Positions 35,396-43,766 of a DNA stretch of 46,369 nt are shown here, piece by piece. A model generated the notes under the pieces. The model was not told where the DNA came from. It saw only the letters and a list, made by a program, of their open reading frames with translations, and ran no database searches. Source of the stretch: Erythrobacteraceae bacterium. GTDB lineage: Bacteria; Pseudomonadota; Alphaproteobacteria; Sphingomonadales; Sphingomonadaceae. The DNA is taken from the NCBI GenBank assembly GCA_027489065.1, contig JAIYAM010000022.1, forward strand, positions 1 through 46,369, given 5' to 3'. Position 1 is the first letter of the stretch; the number at the start of each line of letters is the position of its first letter. Position numbers and translations under genes: made by a program.

Positions 35396-36244
35396 TCAGA
35401 CGGTGGCCGAAGCCGCCGTCACCTGCCGCCCGTCATCGGCGAAAGCGGCAAGCTCGTAGCCGGCATCGGACCTGCGCATGACAAGGTGCAGCGGCTCGCC
35501 CGCGATGGCGGGGGAGAGGCCGCGGAAGGCGAAGCTGCGCAACCGGTTCTCGCCCAACTCGCTGGCGGCGAGCTGCAGCAGCAGGCTGGCGGTCAGGGGG
35601 CCATGCACCACGAGCCCGCGATAGCGCTCGACCGCTTGCGCATAGGGCGCGTCGTAGTGGATGCGGTGCGTGTTGAAGGTCAGCGCCGAATAGCGGAACA
35701 GCAGCCGCTCGTCCGGAACGAGAGTGCGGTGCGCGTCCCAGCCCTCGGGCGAAAACATGGGGTCGCCCAAAGGCGGCGGAGAGAGCGCCAGACCCCCGTT
35801 AGCCGCCTCTCGGTAGACGATAGACTGGGTTTCGACCACCGCCAGCGTGCCGTTGGCGCGTGTTTCATGTGAAACATCGACGAAGGCGAGCGGTCCGGAG
35901 GAGCCCTGCTTTTCGGTGATGGCGGCGACGCGGCTGGTCCGCTCGATCACCGCTCCGATGGGAATCGGCGCGTGAAACTGGATCTTGGAAGAAGCCCACA
36001 TCCGCCGTGGCAGGGGGAAGGGTGGGAGGAAGCTCTCCGGCGATGTGTCCCGCGCCGGATGCCCGTCCTCGCCCAGAGTGGCGGTGGGTGCCTCGGGGGT
36101 GCAGAGCGCGAAGTGGACGCCCTGCGGCATGATCGGCGGATGCGGGCGGGCGAGGTCGAAGGCGGCGAGCCAGCGGTGCGCCAGACCCTCGTCCAAACGA
36201 TCCTTGGCGCGAACCTCGCGCCCGATCCAGGCGTCGTAGCTCAT
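35396..36244 (-). CDS. MaoC-type acyl-CoA dehydratase (HTD2 / 3-methylfumaryl-CoA hydratase-like)
   Basis: A 282-residue two-domain hot-dog protein. The N-terminal half is a FAS1-like dehydratase domain (LAAFDLARPHPPIMPQGVH) and the C-terminal half has the MaoC-type active region FNTHRIHYDAPYAQ, with Asp and His replacements typical of HTD2 relatives, then YRGLVVHGPLTASLL. Such proteins hydrate enoyl-CoA esters, for example mesaconyl-, 3-methylfumaryl- or itaconyl-type substrates. The ATG overlaps the thiolase TGA (ATGA). It is the last gene of the acyl-CoA cluster; exact substrate unknown. Confidence 0.83.
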   Translation of the reverse strand: MSYDAWIGREVRAKDRLDEGLAHRWLAAFDLARPHPPIMPQGVHFALCTPEAPTATLGEDGHPARDTSPESFLPPFPLPRRMWASSKIQFHAPIPIGAVIERTSRVAAITEKQGSSGPLAFVDVSHETRANGTLAVVETQSIVYREAANGGLALSPPPLGDPMFSPEGWDAHRTLVPDERLLFRYSALTFNTHRIHYDAPYAQAVERYRGLVVHGPLTASLLLQLAASELGENRLRSFAFRGLSPAIAGEPLHLVMRRSDAGYELAAFADDGRQVTAASATV

Positions 36245-37467
36245 GCGGCGCGCTCGAACACCGCAGCGATGCCCTGACCGCCGCCAATGCACATGGTTTC
36301 AAGGCCATAGCGCACATCGCGGCGGTGCATTTCGTAGGCCATGTCGGCGAGAATGCGGCCGCCGGTCGCACCGATCGGGTGCCCGAGGCTGATGCCCGAT
36401 CCGTTGACGTTGAGGATATCCCGGCGCGAATCCTCCTCGCTCCACCCCCAGCCCTTGAGCACGGCGAGCACCTGCGGAGCGAAGGCCTCGTTGAGTTCGA
36501 CGAGGCCGATATCGTCCCACGAATAGCCGCGCCGTTCGAACAGGCGTTCCACCGCGGGCACCGGGCCGATGCCCATGCGCGAAGGATCGCACCCCGCCGC
36601 CGCCCAGCCGCCGAACCACAGCATCGGGGTCAGGCCCAATTCCTCCAGCTTGTCCTCGGCGACCACCAGACAGGCAGCGGCGGCGTCGTTCTGCTGGCTG
36701 GCGTTGCCTGCCGTTACAATAGCTTGCGGATCGCGCTTGCCGTCGATGGGCGCCAGCTTGCCGAGTGTCTCCAAGCTGGCGTCGGTGCGGTAGCCCTCGT
36801 CATGGTCGAAGATAACCGGATCGCCCTTGCGCTGCGGGATCGCCACGGGGACGAGCTGCTCGGCGAACTTGCCTTCCGCCCACGCCCGCGCCGCGTTCTG
36901 GTGCGAGCGGACCGCGAAGGCATCGGCCTCCTCGCGGGTGATGTCGTAGTCCTTGGCGAGGTTCTCGGCGGTCTCGATCATGCCGGTGATGACCCCGAAA
37001 CGCTCAACCGGCTGGCTCATCACGCGGCCCCGGCTGAGGCGGTCATGCAGCACCATATCGCCCATCCGCACGCCCCCGCGCGCAGCCAGCGTGTAGTGCT
37101 CGACATTCGACATGGACTCGACGCCGCCTGCGACCACCACATCGGCCATCCCGGTCTCGACCATCATCGCCGCCGTGGCGACAGCCTGGACGCCCGATCC
37201 GCAGCGGCGGTCGAGCTGGAAGCCCGGCACCTCAAGCGGCAGTCCCGCGGCGAGCCAGCTCCAGTGGCCGATCGCAGGCGCCTCGCCATTGCCGTAGCCC
37301 TGGGAGAACACCACGTCGTCGACCCGCGCGGGATCGATGCCGGAACGCTCCATCAGCGCCTTGAGGATCACCGCGCCAAGCTGTCCGGCATTCAAGCTGC
37401 TGAGGCCGCCGAGGAACTTGCCCACGGGGGTGCGGAGCGGAGTGCAGATGGCGGCGCGTCTTGTCAT
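36241..37467 (-). CDS. Acetyl-CoA C-acyltransferase (thiolase family)
   Basis: A 408-residue thiolase. The nucleophile is in [12 protein letters not shown], the second Cys in [13 protein letters not shown], and the His in NEAFAPQ and [10 protein letters not shown] motifs is present. It cleaves or forms 3-ketoacyl-CoA. The minus strand reads GTGATGA at the junction with the CoA-transferase; I choose ATG (37465-37467), while GTG at 37468-37470 would add one codon. It could serve the end of a beta-oxidation-like pathway; use as PhaA is possible but not shown. Confidence 0.92.
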   Translation of the reverse strand: MTRRAAICTPLRTPVGKFLGGLSSLNAGQLGAVILKALMERSGIDPARVDDVVFSQGYGNGEAPAIGHWSWLAAGLPLEVPGFQLDRRCGSGVQAVATAAMMVETGMADVVVAGGVESMSNVEHYTLAARGGVRMGDMVLHDRLSRGRVMSQPVERFGVITGMIETAENLAKDYDITREEADAFAVRSHQNAARAWAEGKFAEQLVPVAIPQRKGDPVIFDHDEGYRTDASLETLGKLAPIDGKRDPQAIVTAGNASQQNDAAAACLVVAEDKLEELGLTPMLWFGGWAAAGCDPSRMGIGPVPAVERLFERRGYSWDDIGLVELNEAFAPQVLAVLKGWGWSEEDSRRDILNVNGSGISLGHPIGATGGRILADMAYEMHRRDVRYGLETMCIGGGQGIAAVFERAA

Positions 37468-38696
37468 CACGAGTCCTTGTCCGAAAGAGCCACGGTCCCC
37501 GCATCGACCAGCTTGCCGATCGCGCCGGAGGATAGGCCGAGTTTTTCGCTCAGCACTTCCTCGGAATGCTGGCCGAGATAGGGCGCCGGCGCAGGGTCGC
37601 CCGCCTCGCGGCCCGGCAGGTTGGCGAAGCTGCGGGTGGCGGGGTAATCGAAGCCGGACGGGTTCGCGGGTGCGGGGCCGAACAGCGGGTTGTCCGCGAC
37701 CAGCACCGGATCATTCGCCGCCTCGAAGGCCGTGCGGTAGCGTTCGAAGGTGCAGGCTTGAGCTGTCATGCGCTTCTCAAGCTCGGTATAGTCCATGCCG
37801 TCCGCCGCGCTCTGGAACAGCGCGAACAAAGCCGCGCGGTGCTGGAAGCGGGGTGTGTCCCCGTCGGCGAAGCGCACGCCGACTTCGGCCTCCATGGCGG
37901 CGATCCCTGCCTCGAGGCCGAACGCCCTGACCAGCCCGCTCCACTGCTTGGGCGTCAGCGCCGCGACCATGAAGCGCACGCCGTCCTTGCTGCGAAAGTC
38001 CCGCCCGAACGCGCCCCAGATCGCATTGCCGAGCCGCTCGCGGTCCCCGCCGCGATAGAGCACCTCGGCCATCAGCCCGGCGTTCGCCATCGTCCCGATC
38101 GCGACGTCGCCCAAGGGCAGGCGCACTTCATTGCCCTCGCCCGTACGGTCGCGGTGACGCAGCGCGGCGAGCATCGCGAAGGCGCCGTAGGCTCCGGTGA
38201 TGAAATCCCACGCGGGGAGCACCTGATTGACCGGCGGCGCGGTGGCCGGGTCCCACTCCTCGGGACCGCACATCAGCGGATAGCCGGCTGCCGCGTTGAC
38301 GGTGAAGTCCATCGCCTGGCGCCCATCGTGCCAGCCCATGACGCGAAGCGAGATCATGTCTGCGCGCTTCGCCTGCATCGCGGCGTGGCTGAGGAAGCTC
38401 TGTTCGGGCAGGTTGGTGATGCACTGGCCGACCGCGCTCGCCAGCTCCACCAGCAATTCGCGCCCCTCGCCCGATTGCAGGTCGAGCGCCACCGACTTCT
38501 TGGCGCGGTTGAGGTTCTCCCACGAGAGCGAGCGGCCCTCAGCCGTCAGCATGTAGCGGTTGTAATCGAGCCCGCCCGCCTTGTGATCGACGCGGATCAC
38601 CTCCGCCCCCAGCTGCGCGCAGTATAGGCCGGCCGTGGGCGAGGCGACGAAGCTCGAGACTTCGACGATGCTCAGGTCATTGAGGAGGTTGTACAT
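37467..38696 (-). CDS. Class III CoA-transferase (CaiB/BaiF family)
   Basis: A 409-residue CoA-transferase. The N-terminus DLSIVEVSSFVASPTAGLYC and AQLGAEVIRVDHKAGG are family typical, as is the region RLPLGDVAIGTMAN, where the Asp is the likely catalytic carboxylate. These enzymes move CoA between organic acids without forming a free anhydride stage; the acid pair here is unknown. It is coupled to the thiolase by overlapping stop/start bases and lies 131 bases after the acyl-CoA dehydrogenase, with several hairpins between. Confidence 0.9.
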   Translation of the reverse strand: MYNLLNDLSIVEVSSFVASPTAGLYCAQLGAEVIRVDHKAGGLDYNRYMLTAEGRSLSWENLNRAKKSVALDLQSGEGRELLVELASAVGQCITNLPEQSFLSHAAMQAKRADMISLRVMGWHDGRQAMDFTVNAAAGYPLMCGPEEWDPATAPPVNQVLPAWDFITGAYGAFAMLAALRHRDRTGEGNEVRLPLGDVAIGTMANAGLMAEVLYRGGDRERLGNAIWGAFGRDFRSKDGVRFMVAALTPKQWSGLVRAFGLEAGIAAMEAEVGVRFADGDTPRFQHRAALFALFQSAADGMDYTELEKRMTAQACTFERYRTAFEAANDPVLVADNPLFGPAPANPSGFDYPATRSFANLPGREAGDPAPAPYLGQHSEEVLSEKLGLSSGAIGKLVDAGTVALSDKDS

Positions 38697-38730
38697 CTAT
38701 TCGAAAACCTATCGTGCTTGCCGGTGAGAA

Positions 38731-38822
38731 CGGCCCGCAGGGCCGCAAGCGCGAACGCGCGCCCGCAGCGACGCGACCTTCAGGTCGCATGAGCGAGGAT
38801 TTCGCACGCCGGAGGGCGTGCG
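38731..38822. repeat. Three perfect hairpins between acyl-CoA dehydrogenase and CoA-transferase genes
   Basis: CGGCCC/GGGCCG (38731-38745), GCGACC/GGTCGC (38773-38788) and CGCACGCC/GGCGTGCG (38803-38822) are perfect stems with loops of three or four bases. The last starts five bases after the dehydrogenase stop. No T tract follows on the minus strand, so they look like mRNA-stabilising or processing elements rather than a terminator. Confidence 0.65.
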
Positions 38823-38827
38823 GAAAA

Positions 38828-40030
38828 TCAAGAATCCCTCCACTCGCGCAGCATGTGCTTGGCGATCTGGAGCTGGAGGATCTGCGTCGTGCCCTCGTAT
38901 ATGCGGTAGATGCGCGCATCGCGGAAGAAGCGTTCGGCGTCGTATTCGGCCAGATACCCGGCGCCGCCGTAGATCTGCACCACGCGGTCGACCACCCGGC
39001 CGCACATTTCGCTGGCGAAGACCTTGAAGGCCGCCGCCTTGACGAGGATATTTTCGCCCCGGTCGGCCCGCGCGGTGACGTCCTTCATCATTGCCTCGGC
39101 GGCATAGATTTCGATCTCGCTGTCGGCGAGCATCGCCTGGATCAGCTGGAAGTTGGCGATGGGTTCGCCGAAGGCCTTGCGCTCGTTGGCGTAGCGCAAT
39201 GCGGAATCCAGCGCGCGGCGGGCATAGCCGGTCGCCGCTGCGCCGACGGAAATGCGGCCATTGTCGAGGCTCTTCATCGCGAAGACGAAGCCCTTGCCCG
39301 TCTCTCCGCCCAGCAAGGCGTCGCCCGGCACGCGCACGTCGTCGAGCATGATGTCGGAAATGTGCGAGCCCGACTGGCCCATCTTCCGGTCGGGCGAGCC
39401 GCGTGAGACCCCCGGCGCGTTCATCGGCACGATGAAGGCGCTGACGTGGGCATTCTTGGGCAGCGCCTCCTTGCTGGTGCGCGCCATGATCAGCGCGACG
39501 TCGGCGTGGGGGGCGTTGGTGATGTAGCGCTTGGTGCCGTTGAGGATCCACCCGTTGCCATCCGGATCGGCGACAGCGGTGGTCTGGAGGCCGGCGCTGT
39601 CGCTCCCCGAGCCCGGTTCGGTGAGGCCGAAGCAGGCGATCCGCCCCTCCGCGATCCTGGGATACCATTCGGCCTTCTGGGCCTCGGTGGCGCCGTTCTT
39701 CAGCGCGCTCGCGAACATCCCGACATTGATCGAGAAGATCGAACGGTAGGCGGGCGCAGCATAGGCCATGATGTTCACGACGCGCGCGTACTGCGTCATG
39801 TTGAGCCCTGCGCCGCCATACTCCTCGGGGACCGAAAGGCCGAACAGGCCCATTTCGCGCATCTCCTTGAGGATCTCGTCCGGAATGCGGTCCTCGGCAA
39901 TCACCTGCGGCTCGGCCGGGATGAGCCGCTCGCGGACGTAGCGGGTGAGCTGCTCGGCGAACTGCTCGAAGGTGTCCTCGTCCATCCCTGCATTGACCGG
40001 AGCGGCGAGGTTCGCGGGGGCATTCATCAT
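38828..40030 (-). CDS. Acyl-CoA dehydrogenase
   Basis: A 400-residue FAD enzyme that makes 2-enoyl-CoA. CFGLTEPGSGSD binds FAD, RKMGQSGSHISD follows, and IYEGTTQILQL carries the usual catalytic Glu near the C-terminus with the end HMLREW. It fits the short/branched-chain or glutaryl-like groups; chain length is not decidable. An AAGGA sequence precedes ATGATG; I choose the first ATG (40028-40030). It opens the dehydrogenase-CoA-transferase-thiolase-MaoC set and follows two lipoprotein genes by 42 bases. Confidence 0.94.
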   Translation of the reverse strand: MMNAPANLAAPVNAGMDEDTFEQFAEQLTRYVRERLIPAEPQVIAEDRIPDEILKEMREMGLFGLSVPEEYGGAGLNMTQYARVVNIMAYAAPAYRSIFSINVGMFASALKNGATEAQKAEWYPRIAEGRIACFGLTEPGSGSDSAGLQTTAVADPDGNGWILNGTKRYITNAPHADVALIMARTSKEALPKNAHVSAFIVPMNAPGVSRGSPDRKMGQSGSHISDIMLDDVRVPGDALLGGETGKGFVFAMKSLDNGRISVGAAATGYARRALDSALRYANERKAFGEPIANFQLIQAMLADSEIEIYAAEAMMKDVTARADRGENILVKAAAFKVFASEMCGRVVDRVVQIYGGAGYLAEYDAERFFRDARIYRIYEGTTQILQLQIAKHMLREWRDS

Positions 40031-40072
40031 CGTGATCCTTTGATCGCGCAACAGGCGGAAGGCGTGTTCCGG

Positions 40073-40348
40073 CTACTGCCGCGCGGGGGCGGCGTCGCCT
40101 GTCATTTCGGCGGGCGCAGCCGGGGAAGAGGCGGCAGGCCCATCGGTCACCCCATCGGCCGACCCATCGGTCACCAGCGCCTCGGGCGGCAATTTGCGCT
40201 CGTCGAGCATCGATGCCGCATCCTCGAGCGCCTTGGCCTCGCCGGGGCTGACCCCGCCGGGCGCGCTCGCCCCCTCGTCGCCGCAGGCCGCAAGGGCCAG
40301 CGGGAGAGCGAATGCGAGCGCGGCGGCGAGGGGCAGGCGCAGCGTCAT
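40073..40348 (-). CDS. Small Ala-rich lipoprotein
   Basis: A 91-residue protein with signal MTLRLPLAAALAFALPLALAACGD and lipobox LAAC (Cys22). The mature part is short, Ala/Pro/Asp-rich and low-complexity, with an internal repeat VTDG (DNA repeat CCATCGGTCACC at 40139 and 40164). It is probably an envelope lipoprotein of unknown role. It lies 14 bases after the neighbouring lipoprotein gene and resembles it in composition, so the two may be paralogues. Confidence 0.7.
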   Translation of the reverse strand: MTLRLPLAAALAFALPLALAACGDEGASAPGGVSPGEAKALEDAASMLDERKLPPEALVTDGSADGVTDGPAASSPAAPAEMTGDAAPARQ

Positions 40349-40362
40349 GGCGGCGCTTCCGC

Positions 40363-40644
40363 TTACTCGGCCGGCACTTCTTCGGCAGCCGCTGCGGCCT
40401 TCGCAGCGACATCGGCAGCCGCATCGGCGGCTTCGGTCGCGGTCGCCTCGGGAGCGGCGGGCGCGTCGGTGGCGGTGGCCGAGGGATCGGCGACCGGCGC
40501 ATCGGTCACGGGCGCGAGCGCGCTGTCGGCCGGCATCTCCACGGTGTCGGCGCTCGCCTCTGTCGAAGCGTCGTCGGCGCTGCCGCAGGCGGCCAGCATC
40601 AGCGCGGAAGCCGACAGCACGGCGAAGGTCTTGTAGATACGCAT
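40363..40644 (-). CDS. Small Ala-rich lipoprotein (tandem partner)
   Basis: A 93-residue protein with signal MRIYKTFAVLSASALMLAACG and lipobox LAAC (Cys20). The mature part is acidic and built mainly of Ala, Asp, Thr, Glu and Pro, ending in a run of AAADVAAKAAAAAEEVP. This is close in style to the next gene. The start at 40642-40644 gives a clean signal; 53 further upstream codons do not. It is the first gene of the minus-strand group leading to the acyl-CoA dehydrogenase. Confidence 0.72.
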   Translation of the reverse strand: MRIYKTFAVLSASALMLAACGSADDASTEASADTVEMPADSALAPVTDAPVADPSATATDAPAAPEATATEAADAAADVAAKAAAAAEEVPAE

Positions 40645-40801
40645 GGTGGGTTCTCCTCTCGATTGGCGTTGCCGTGGCGAGCGGGGCCGCGGCATGTCGG
40701 CGGAGGGTTTAGCCAAGCCGGGCCCCTCGCGCCAAGTGCCAAATGGGCACACCTGCTTTACATCCGGTGGTTGCCGGGGCGGCGCATGATATGATGTCCC
40801 C

Positions 40802-41764
40802 ATGGTTCAGATCGCCCACACCTCCCGGATCCGCGTGCTTGGCCTTCTCGCCGCCGCTGTCCTGCCCGTCGCCGTCGTCAGCGCGCAGCCCGTGCCCGAC
40901 GCCTTCACGGTCGTCGAAAGCGGGCAACGCTTCGCGACCTTGCAGGAGGCGGTGGACGCCGTGGGCAATGGCCGCGCCACGATCCGCATCGCGCCCGGCA
41001 CCTATCGGCAGTGTGCCGTGCAGACCGAAGGCGTGATCGTCTACGAGGCGCCCGAGCCCGGCAGCGTGACCTTCATGGCGCGCGCCTGCGAAGGAAAGGC
41101 GGCCTTCGTCCTGCGCGGCGTGGGCGCAGAGATCCGGGGCATCACCTTCAGCAACCTGAAGGTACCCGACGGCAACGGCGCCGGCATCCGGCTTGAGAAG
41201 GGCGCGCTCAACGTTGCCTATGCGCGGTTCCAGGACAGCGAGCAGGGCATCCTCACCGCCGATGACCCGGCAAGCCGCATCTACATCACCCGCTCGACCT
41301 TCACGGGCCTTGGCACCTGCGAGAATTCGGCGGGCTGCGCGCATTCGATCTACATCGGCAATTACGGCTCGCTGACTGTGCGCGAGAGCCGCTTCGAGCG
41401 CGGCATGGGCGGCCACTACGTCAAGGCGCGCAGCGCGCAGGTGACGATCGAGGGCAACAGTTTCGACGATGCGAACGGCCGCGCGACCAACTACATGATC
41501 GATCTGCCCGCAGGCAGCGTGGGCCGGATCGCCGACAACTGGTTCGTCCAGGGCCGCGACAAGGAGAACCACTCGGCCTTCATCGCCTTGGGCGCGGAAG
41601 ACCTGCTCCACACCTCCGACGGTCTTCAGGTGGTGAACAACGAGGCGCGGTTCGTGCCCGGCCTGTCGAGGACCAGCGTGTTCCTCGCCGACTGGACCGC
41701 TTCTCGCGTGGTGATGCAGGGCAACAAGATCGCCGCGAGCATAAAGCAGTACGAGCAACGCTAG
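40802..41764 (+). CDS. Secreted right-handed beta-helix protein
   Basis: A 320-residue protein with a signal peptide ending around VVSAQP (about residue 29). The mature part has repeated short strands typical of the parallel beta-helix (pectin-lyase-like) fold: TIRIAPGTYRQC, FVLRGVGAEIRGITFSNLKV, GILTADDPASRIYITRSTF, GSLTVRESRF and AQVTIEGNSFDDANGR. Four or more Cys (ENSAGC and others) may form disulfides. No catalytic Asp/His set for a known lyase is recognisable. Function unknown; a polysaccharide-binding or -modifying role is only a guess. It is divergent from the lipoproteins and convergent with ribA. Confidence 0.75.
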   Translation: MVQIAHTSRIRVLGLLAAAVLPVAVVSAQPVPDAFTVVESGQRFATLQEAVDAVGNGRATIRIAPGTYRQCAVQTEGVIVYEAPEPGSVTFMARACEGKAAFVLRGVGAEIRGITFSNLKVPDGNGAGIRLEKGALNVAYARFQDSEQGILTADDPASRIYITRSTFTGLGTCENSAGCAHSIYIGNYGSLTVRESRFERGMGGHYVKARSAQVTIEGNSFDDANGRATNYMIDLPAGSVGRIADNWFVQGRDKENHSAFIALGAEDLLHTSDGLQVVNNEARFVPGLSRTSVFLADWTASRVVMQGNKIAASIKQYEQR

Positions 41765-41775
41765 GCGCGCGCGCC

Positions 41776-42804
41776 CTAGATCAGCAGGTGCCCTGACCGG
41801 TCGCGCTTCGTTGCCAAATAGCGCGCGTTGTGGGGGTTCTCCGGAAGCTGGTGCGGGACACGCTCGCTCACGGTGACGCCCGCCGCTTCGAGCGCGGCGA
41901 CCTTGGCGGGGTTGTTGGTGAGCAGGCGAATGTCCCGCGCGCCGAGCAGCTCCAGCATCCGCGCCGCCACCGGAAAATCGCGCGCCTCGTCGGGCAGGCC
42001 CAGGCGCTGGTTGGCCTCGACCGTGTCGAAGCCCTGGTCCTGCAAGCGATAGGCGCGCAGCTTGTTGACGAGCCCGATCCCGCGCCCCTCCTGCCGCATG
42101 TAGAGCAGCACCCCCCAGCCGCCGGTATCCCGCGCCTCGTGCGCCATCGCGTGGAGCGCGGCGTCGAGCTGTGGGCCGCAATCGCACTTCAGGCTGCCGA
42201 GGATGTCGCCGGTGAGGCACTCGGAATGCAGGCGCACCAGTGGCTGGCGATCACCCGACTGGCGGCCGATGATCAGCGCCACGTGCTCGCGCAGGTCTGC
42301 AGCGGAGCGGAAGGCGACGATCTCGGCATCCTCGCAGGCTGACACGGGCAGGCGCGCGCGGGTGACGATCCTCAGCGCGCCGGCTGCGGAATAGGCGGCA
42401 AGATCGGACACCGTGACTGGCACCGCCTCTCCGGCCTCGACCGGGTCCACGAGGAAGGCGGGGAGAATACCCGCGATCCGCGCCAATTCCAGCGCGGCGG
42501 CGGCGGTTTCGGCCCAGTCGAGGCTCACCGCCTTGAACGGACCCTTGAGAGGATTGCCGAGATCGAGCGCCGGGTCGGCGATCGGCAGGGCATCGCGCAT
42601 CGTGAAGTCCTCGCCACCCGCAATCAGGACGGGCGCATGCGGGACGGCGGCCTCGCGCTGGTTCGCGAGTTTGAGCGTCGCGGCGCGGGCGGCGGAGATC
42701 AGCATCTGCGGCGCGCTCGCCCCGCTGGCGATGGCGGTCTCGACCGGGAGCAGGACAGGCCCGCCCTCGAAGGCCAGCGGCCAGCCATGGCGCAGCGCGT
42801 CCAC
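41776..42804 (-). CDS. ribA: GTP cyclohydrolase II
   Basis: RibA starts riboflavin synthesis by opening GTP. The C-terminal 200 residues hold the zinc-binding region HSECLTGDILGSLKCDCG, RQEGRGIGL, TVEANQRLGL and the end segment RLLTNNPAKVAALEAAG. About 140 residues precede it and do not show the RibB catalytic residues, as in other alphaproteobacterial RibA. The start is difficult: no ATG is available, so I use GTG at 42802-42804 (VDALRHGW), which gives 342 residues. Up to about 12 more residues could be read if a rarer start is used close to the xth stop. Confidence 0.88.
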   Translation of the reverse strand: MDALRHGWPLAFEGGPVLLPVETAIASGASAPQMLISAARAATLKLANQREAAVPHAPVLIAGGEDFTMRDALPIADPALDLGNPLKGPFKAVSLDWAETAAAALELARIAGILPAFLVDPVEAGEAVPVTVSDLAAYSAAGALRIVTRARLPVSACEDAEIVAFRSAADLREHVALIIGRQSGDRQPLVRLHSECLTGDILGSLKCDCGPQLDAALHAMAHEARDTGGWGVLLYMRQEGRGIGLVNKLRAYRLQDQGFDTVEANQRLGLPDEARDFPVAARMLELLGARDIRLLTNNPAKVAALEAAGVTVSERVPHQLPENPHNARYLATKRDRSGHLLI

Positions 42805-42842
42805 GGCCTGCGCGGCGCGGCGTTCCGGGGATGGTCCTGCCG

Positions 42843-43631
42843 TCAGAGGTCGAACTCCGTGATCAGCGGCACGTGATCGGAGGGCTGCGTCCAGCCGCGC
42901 GCTTCCTCGATCACGCGGTGCGCGGTCGCCTGCTTGGCGAGGTCGGGCGAGCCCCACATATGGTCGAGACGGCGGCCCTTGTCGTTCTCCTGCCAGCCCG
43001 GATTGCGATAGCTCCACCAGCTGTAATAGCGCCCCGGATGCGGCACGTGCTCGCGGCCGATATCGACCCAGCCGTGCGCGTCGCGGAACCTGCCCAGCGT
43101 CTCGACCTCGATCGGCGTGTGGCTGACGACCTTGAGGAGCTGCTTGTGGCTCCACACGTCGCTTTCGAGCGGCGCGATGTTGAAATCGCCGACGATCAAC
43201 GTGGGGCGGTCGAGCGTGTCGGCCCATCGCGTCATCCGTCCGAGGAAATCGAGCTTCTGGCCGAACTTCTTGTTCACCTCGCGGTCCGGCACATCGCCGC
43301 CCGCGGGGACGTAGACGTTCTCGACGAGCAGGTCCTTGCCCAGCACCTCGACCCCGATGTGGCGCGCCTCGCCATTGTCCTGCCAGTCGTGGCGGGTGAC
43401 CTCGCGGATCGGAACGCGGCTTACCGTGGCGACGCCGTGGTAACCCTTCTGCCCGCTCACCGCCTGATGGACATAGCCGAGGTTCGCCAGCGCCTCGGCC
43501 GGGAAGAGGTGGCTCTCGCACTTGATCTCCTGAAGGCACAGGATGTCGGGCGAGGCCTCGGTCAGAAGCTTCTCGATCAGCCCGACGCGCAGGCGTGCGG
43601 AGTTGATGTTCCAGGTGGCGACAGACAGCAT
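42843..43631 (-). CDS. xth: Exodeoxyribonuclease III
   Basis: A 262-residue AP endonuclease/3'-5' exonuclease for base-excision repair, matching the role of ung. Motifs in order are TWNINSARLR, CLQEIKCE, the central NVYVPAGGD, GDFNIAP, RLDHMWGS and the final SDHVPLITEFDL. All catalytic Asp, Asn, Glu and His residues are in place. The ATG at 43629-43631 is the only reasonable start; the long open frame further upstream is antisense of the phosphatase. It is followed by ribA after about 40 bases, so co-transcription is likely. Confidence 0.96.
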   Translation of the reverse strand: MLSVATWNINSARLRVGLIEKLLTEASPDILCLQEIKCESHLFPAEALANLGYVHQAVSGQKGYHGVATVSRVPIREVTRHDWQDNGEARHIGVEVLGKDLLVENVYVPAGGDVPDREVNKKFGQKLDFLGRMTRWADTLDRPTLIVGDFNIAPLESDVWSHKQLLKVVSHTPIEVETLGRFRDAHGWVDIGREHVPHPGRYYSWWSYRNPGWQENDKGRRLDHMWGSPDLAKQATAHRVIEEARGWTQPSDHVPLITEFDL

Positions 43632-43701
43632 GGGGGCGGACTTAGGCTTACCTGCATCCGTCCTCAAGTAGCGAAGCGATAGGACAGCAAGGACGCTCCA
43701 G

Positions 43702-43719
43702 CTTTCACTTTCATGTCGC
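43702..43719 (+). promoter_or_regulatory. Degenerate Pho-box-like direct repeat before the phosphatase
   Basis: CTTTCAC, four bases and ATGTCGC fit the PhoB heptamer-plus-four layout with 11 of 14 positions matching CTGTCAT/CTGTCAC type halves. It lies about 50 bases before the ATG of an alkaline phosphatase. A match of this quality can occur by chance. Confidence 0.3.
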
Positions 43720-43766
43720 CCTGCGGCGCGATAGGGCGGCCCTCGGCAATCTGGGAGAGACCCGCC

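Noticed and set aside
36241..37467. Calling the thiolase phaA
   Set aside because: It lies in an acyl-CoA catabolic group, far from phaB; sequence alone does not separate biosynthetic from degradative thiolase here.
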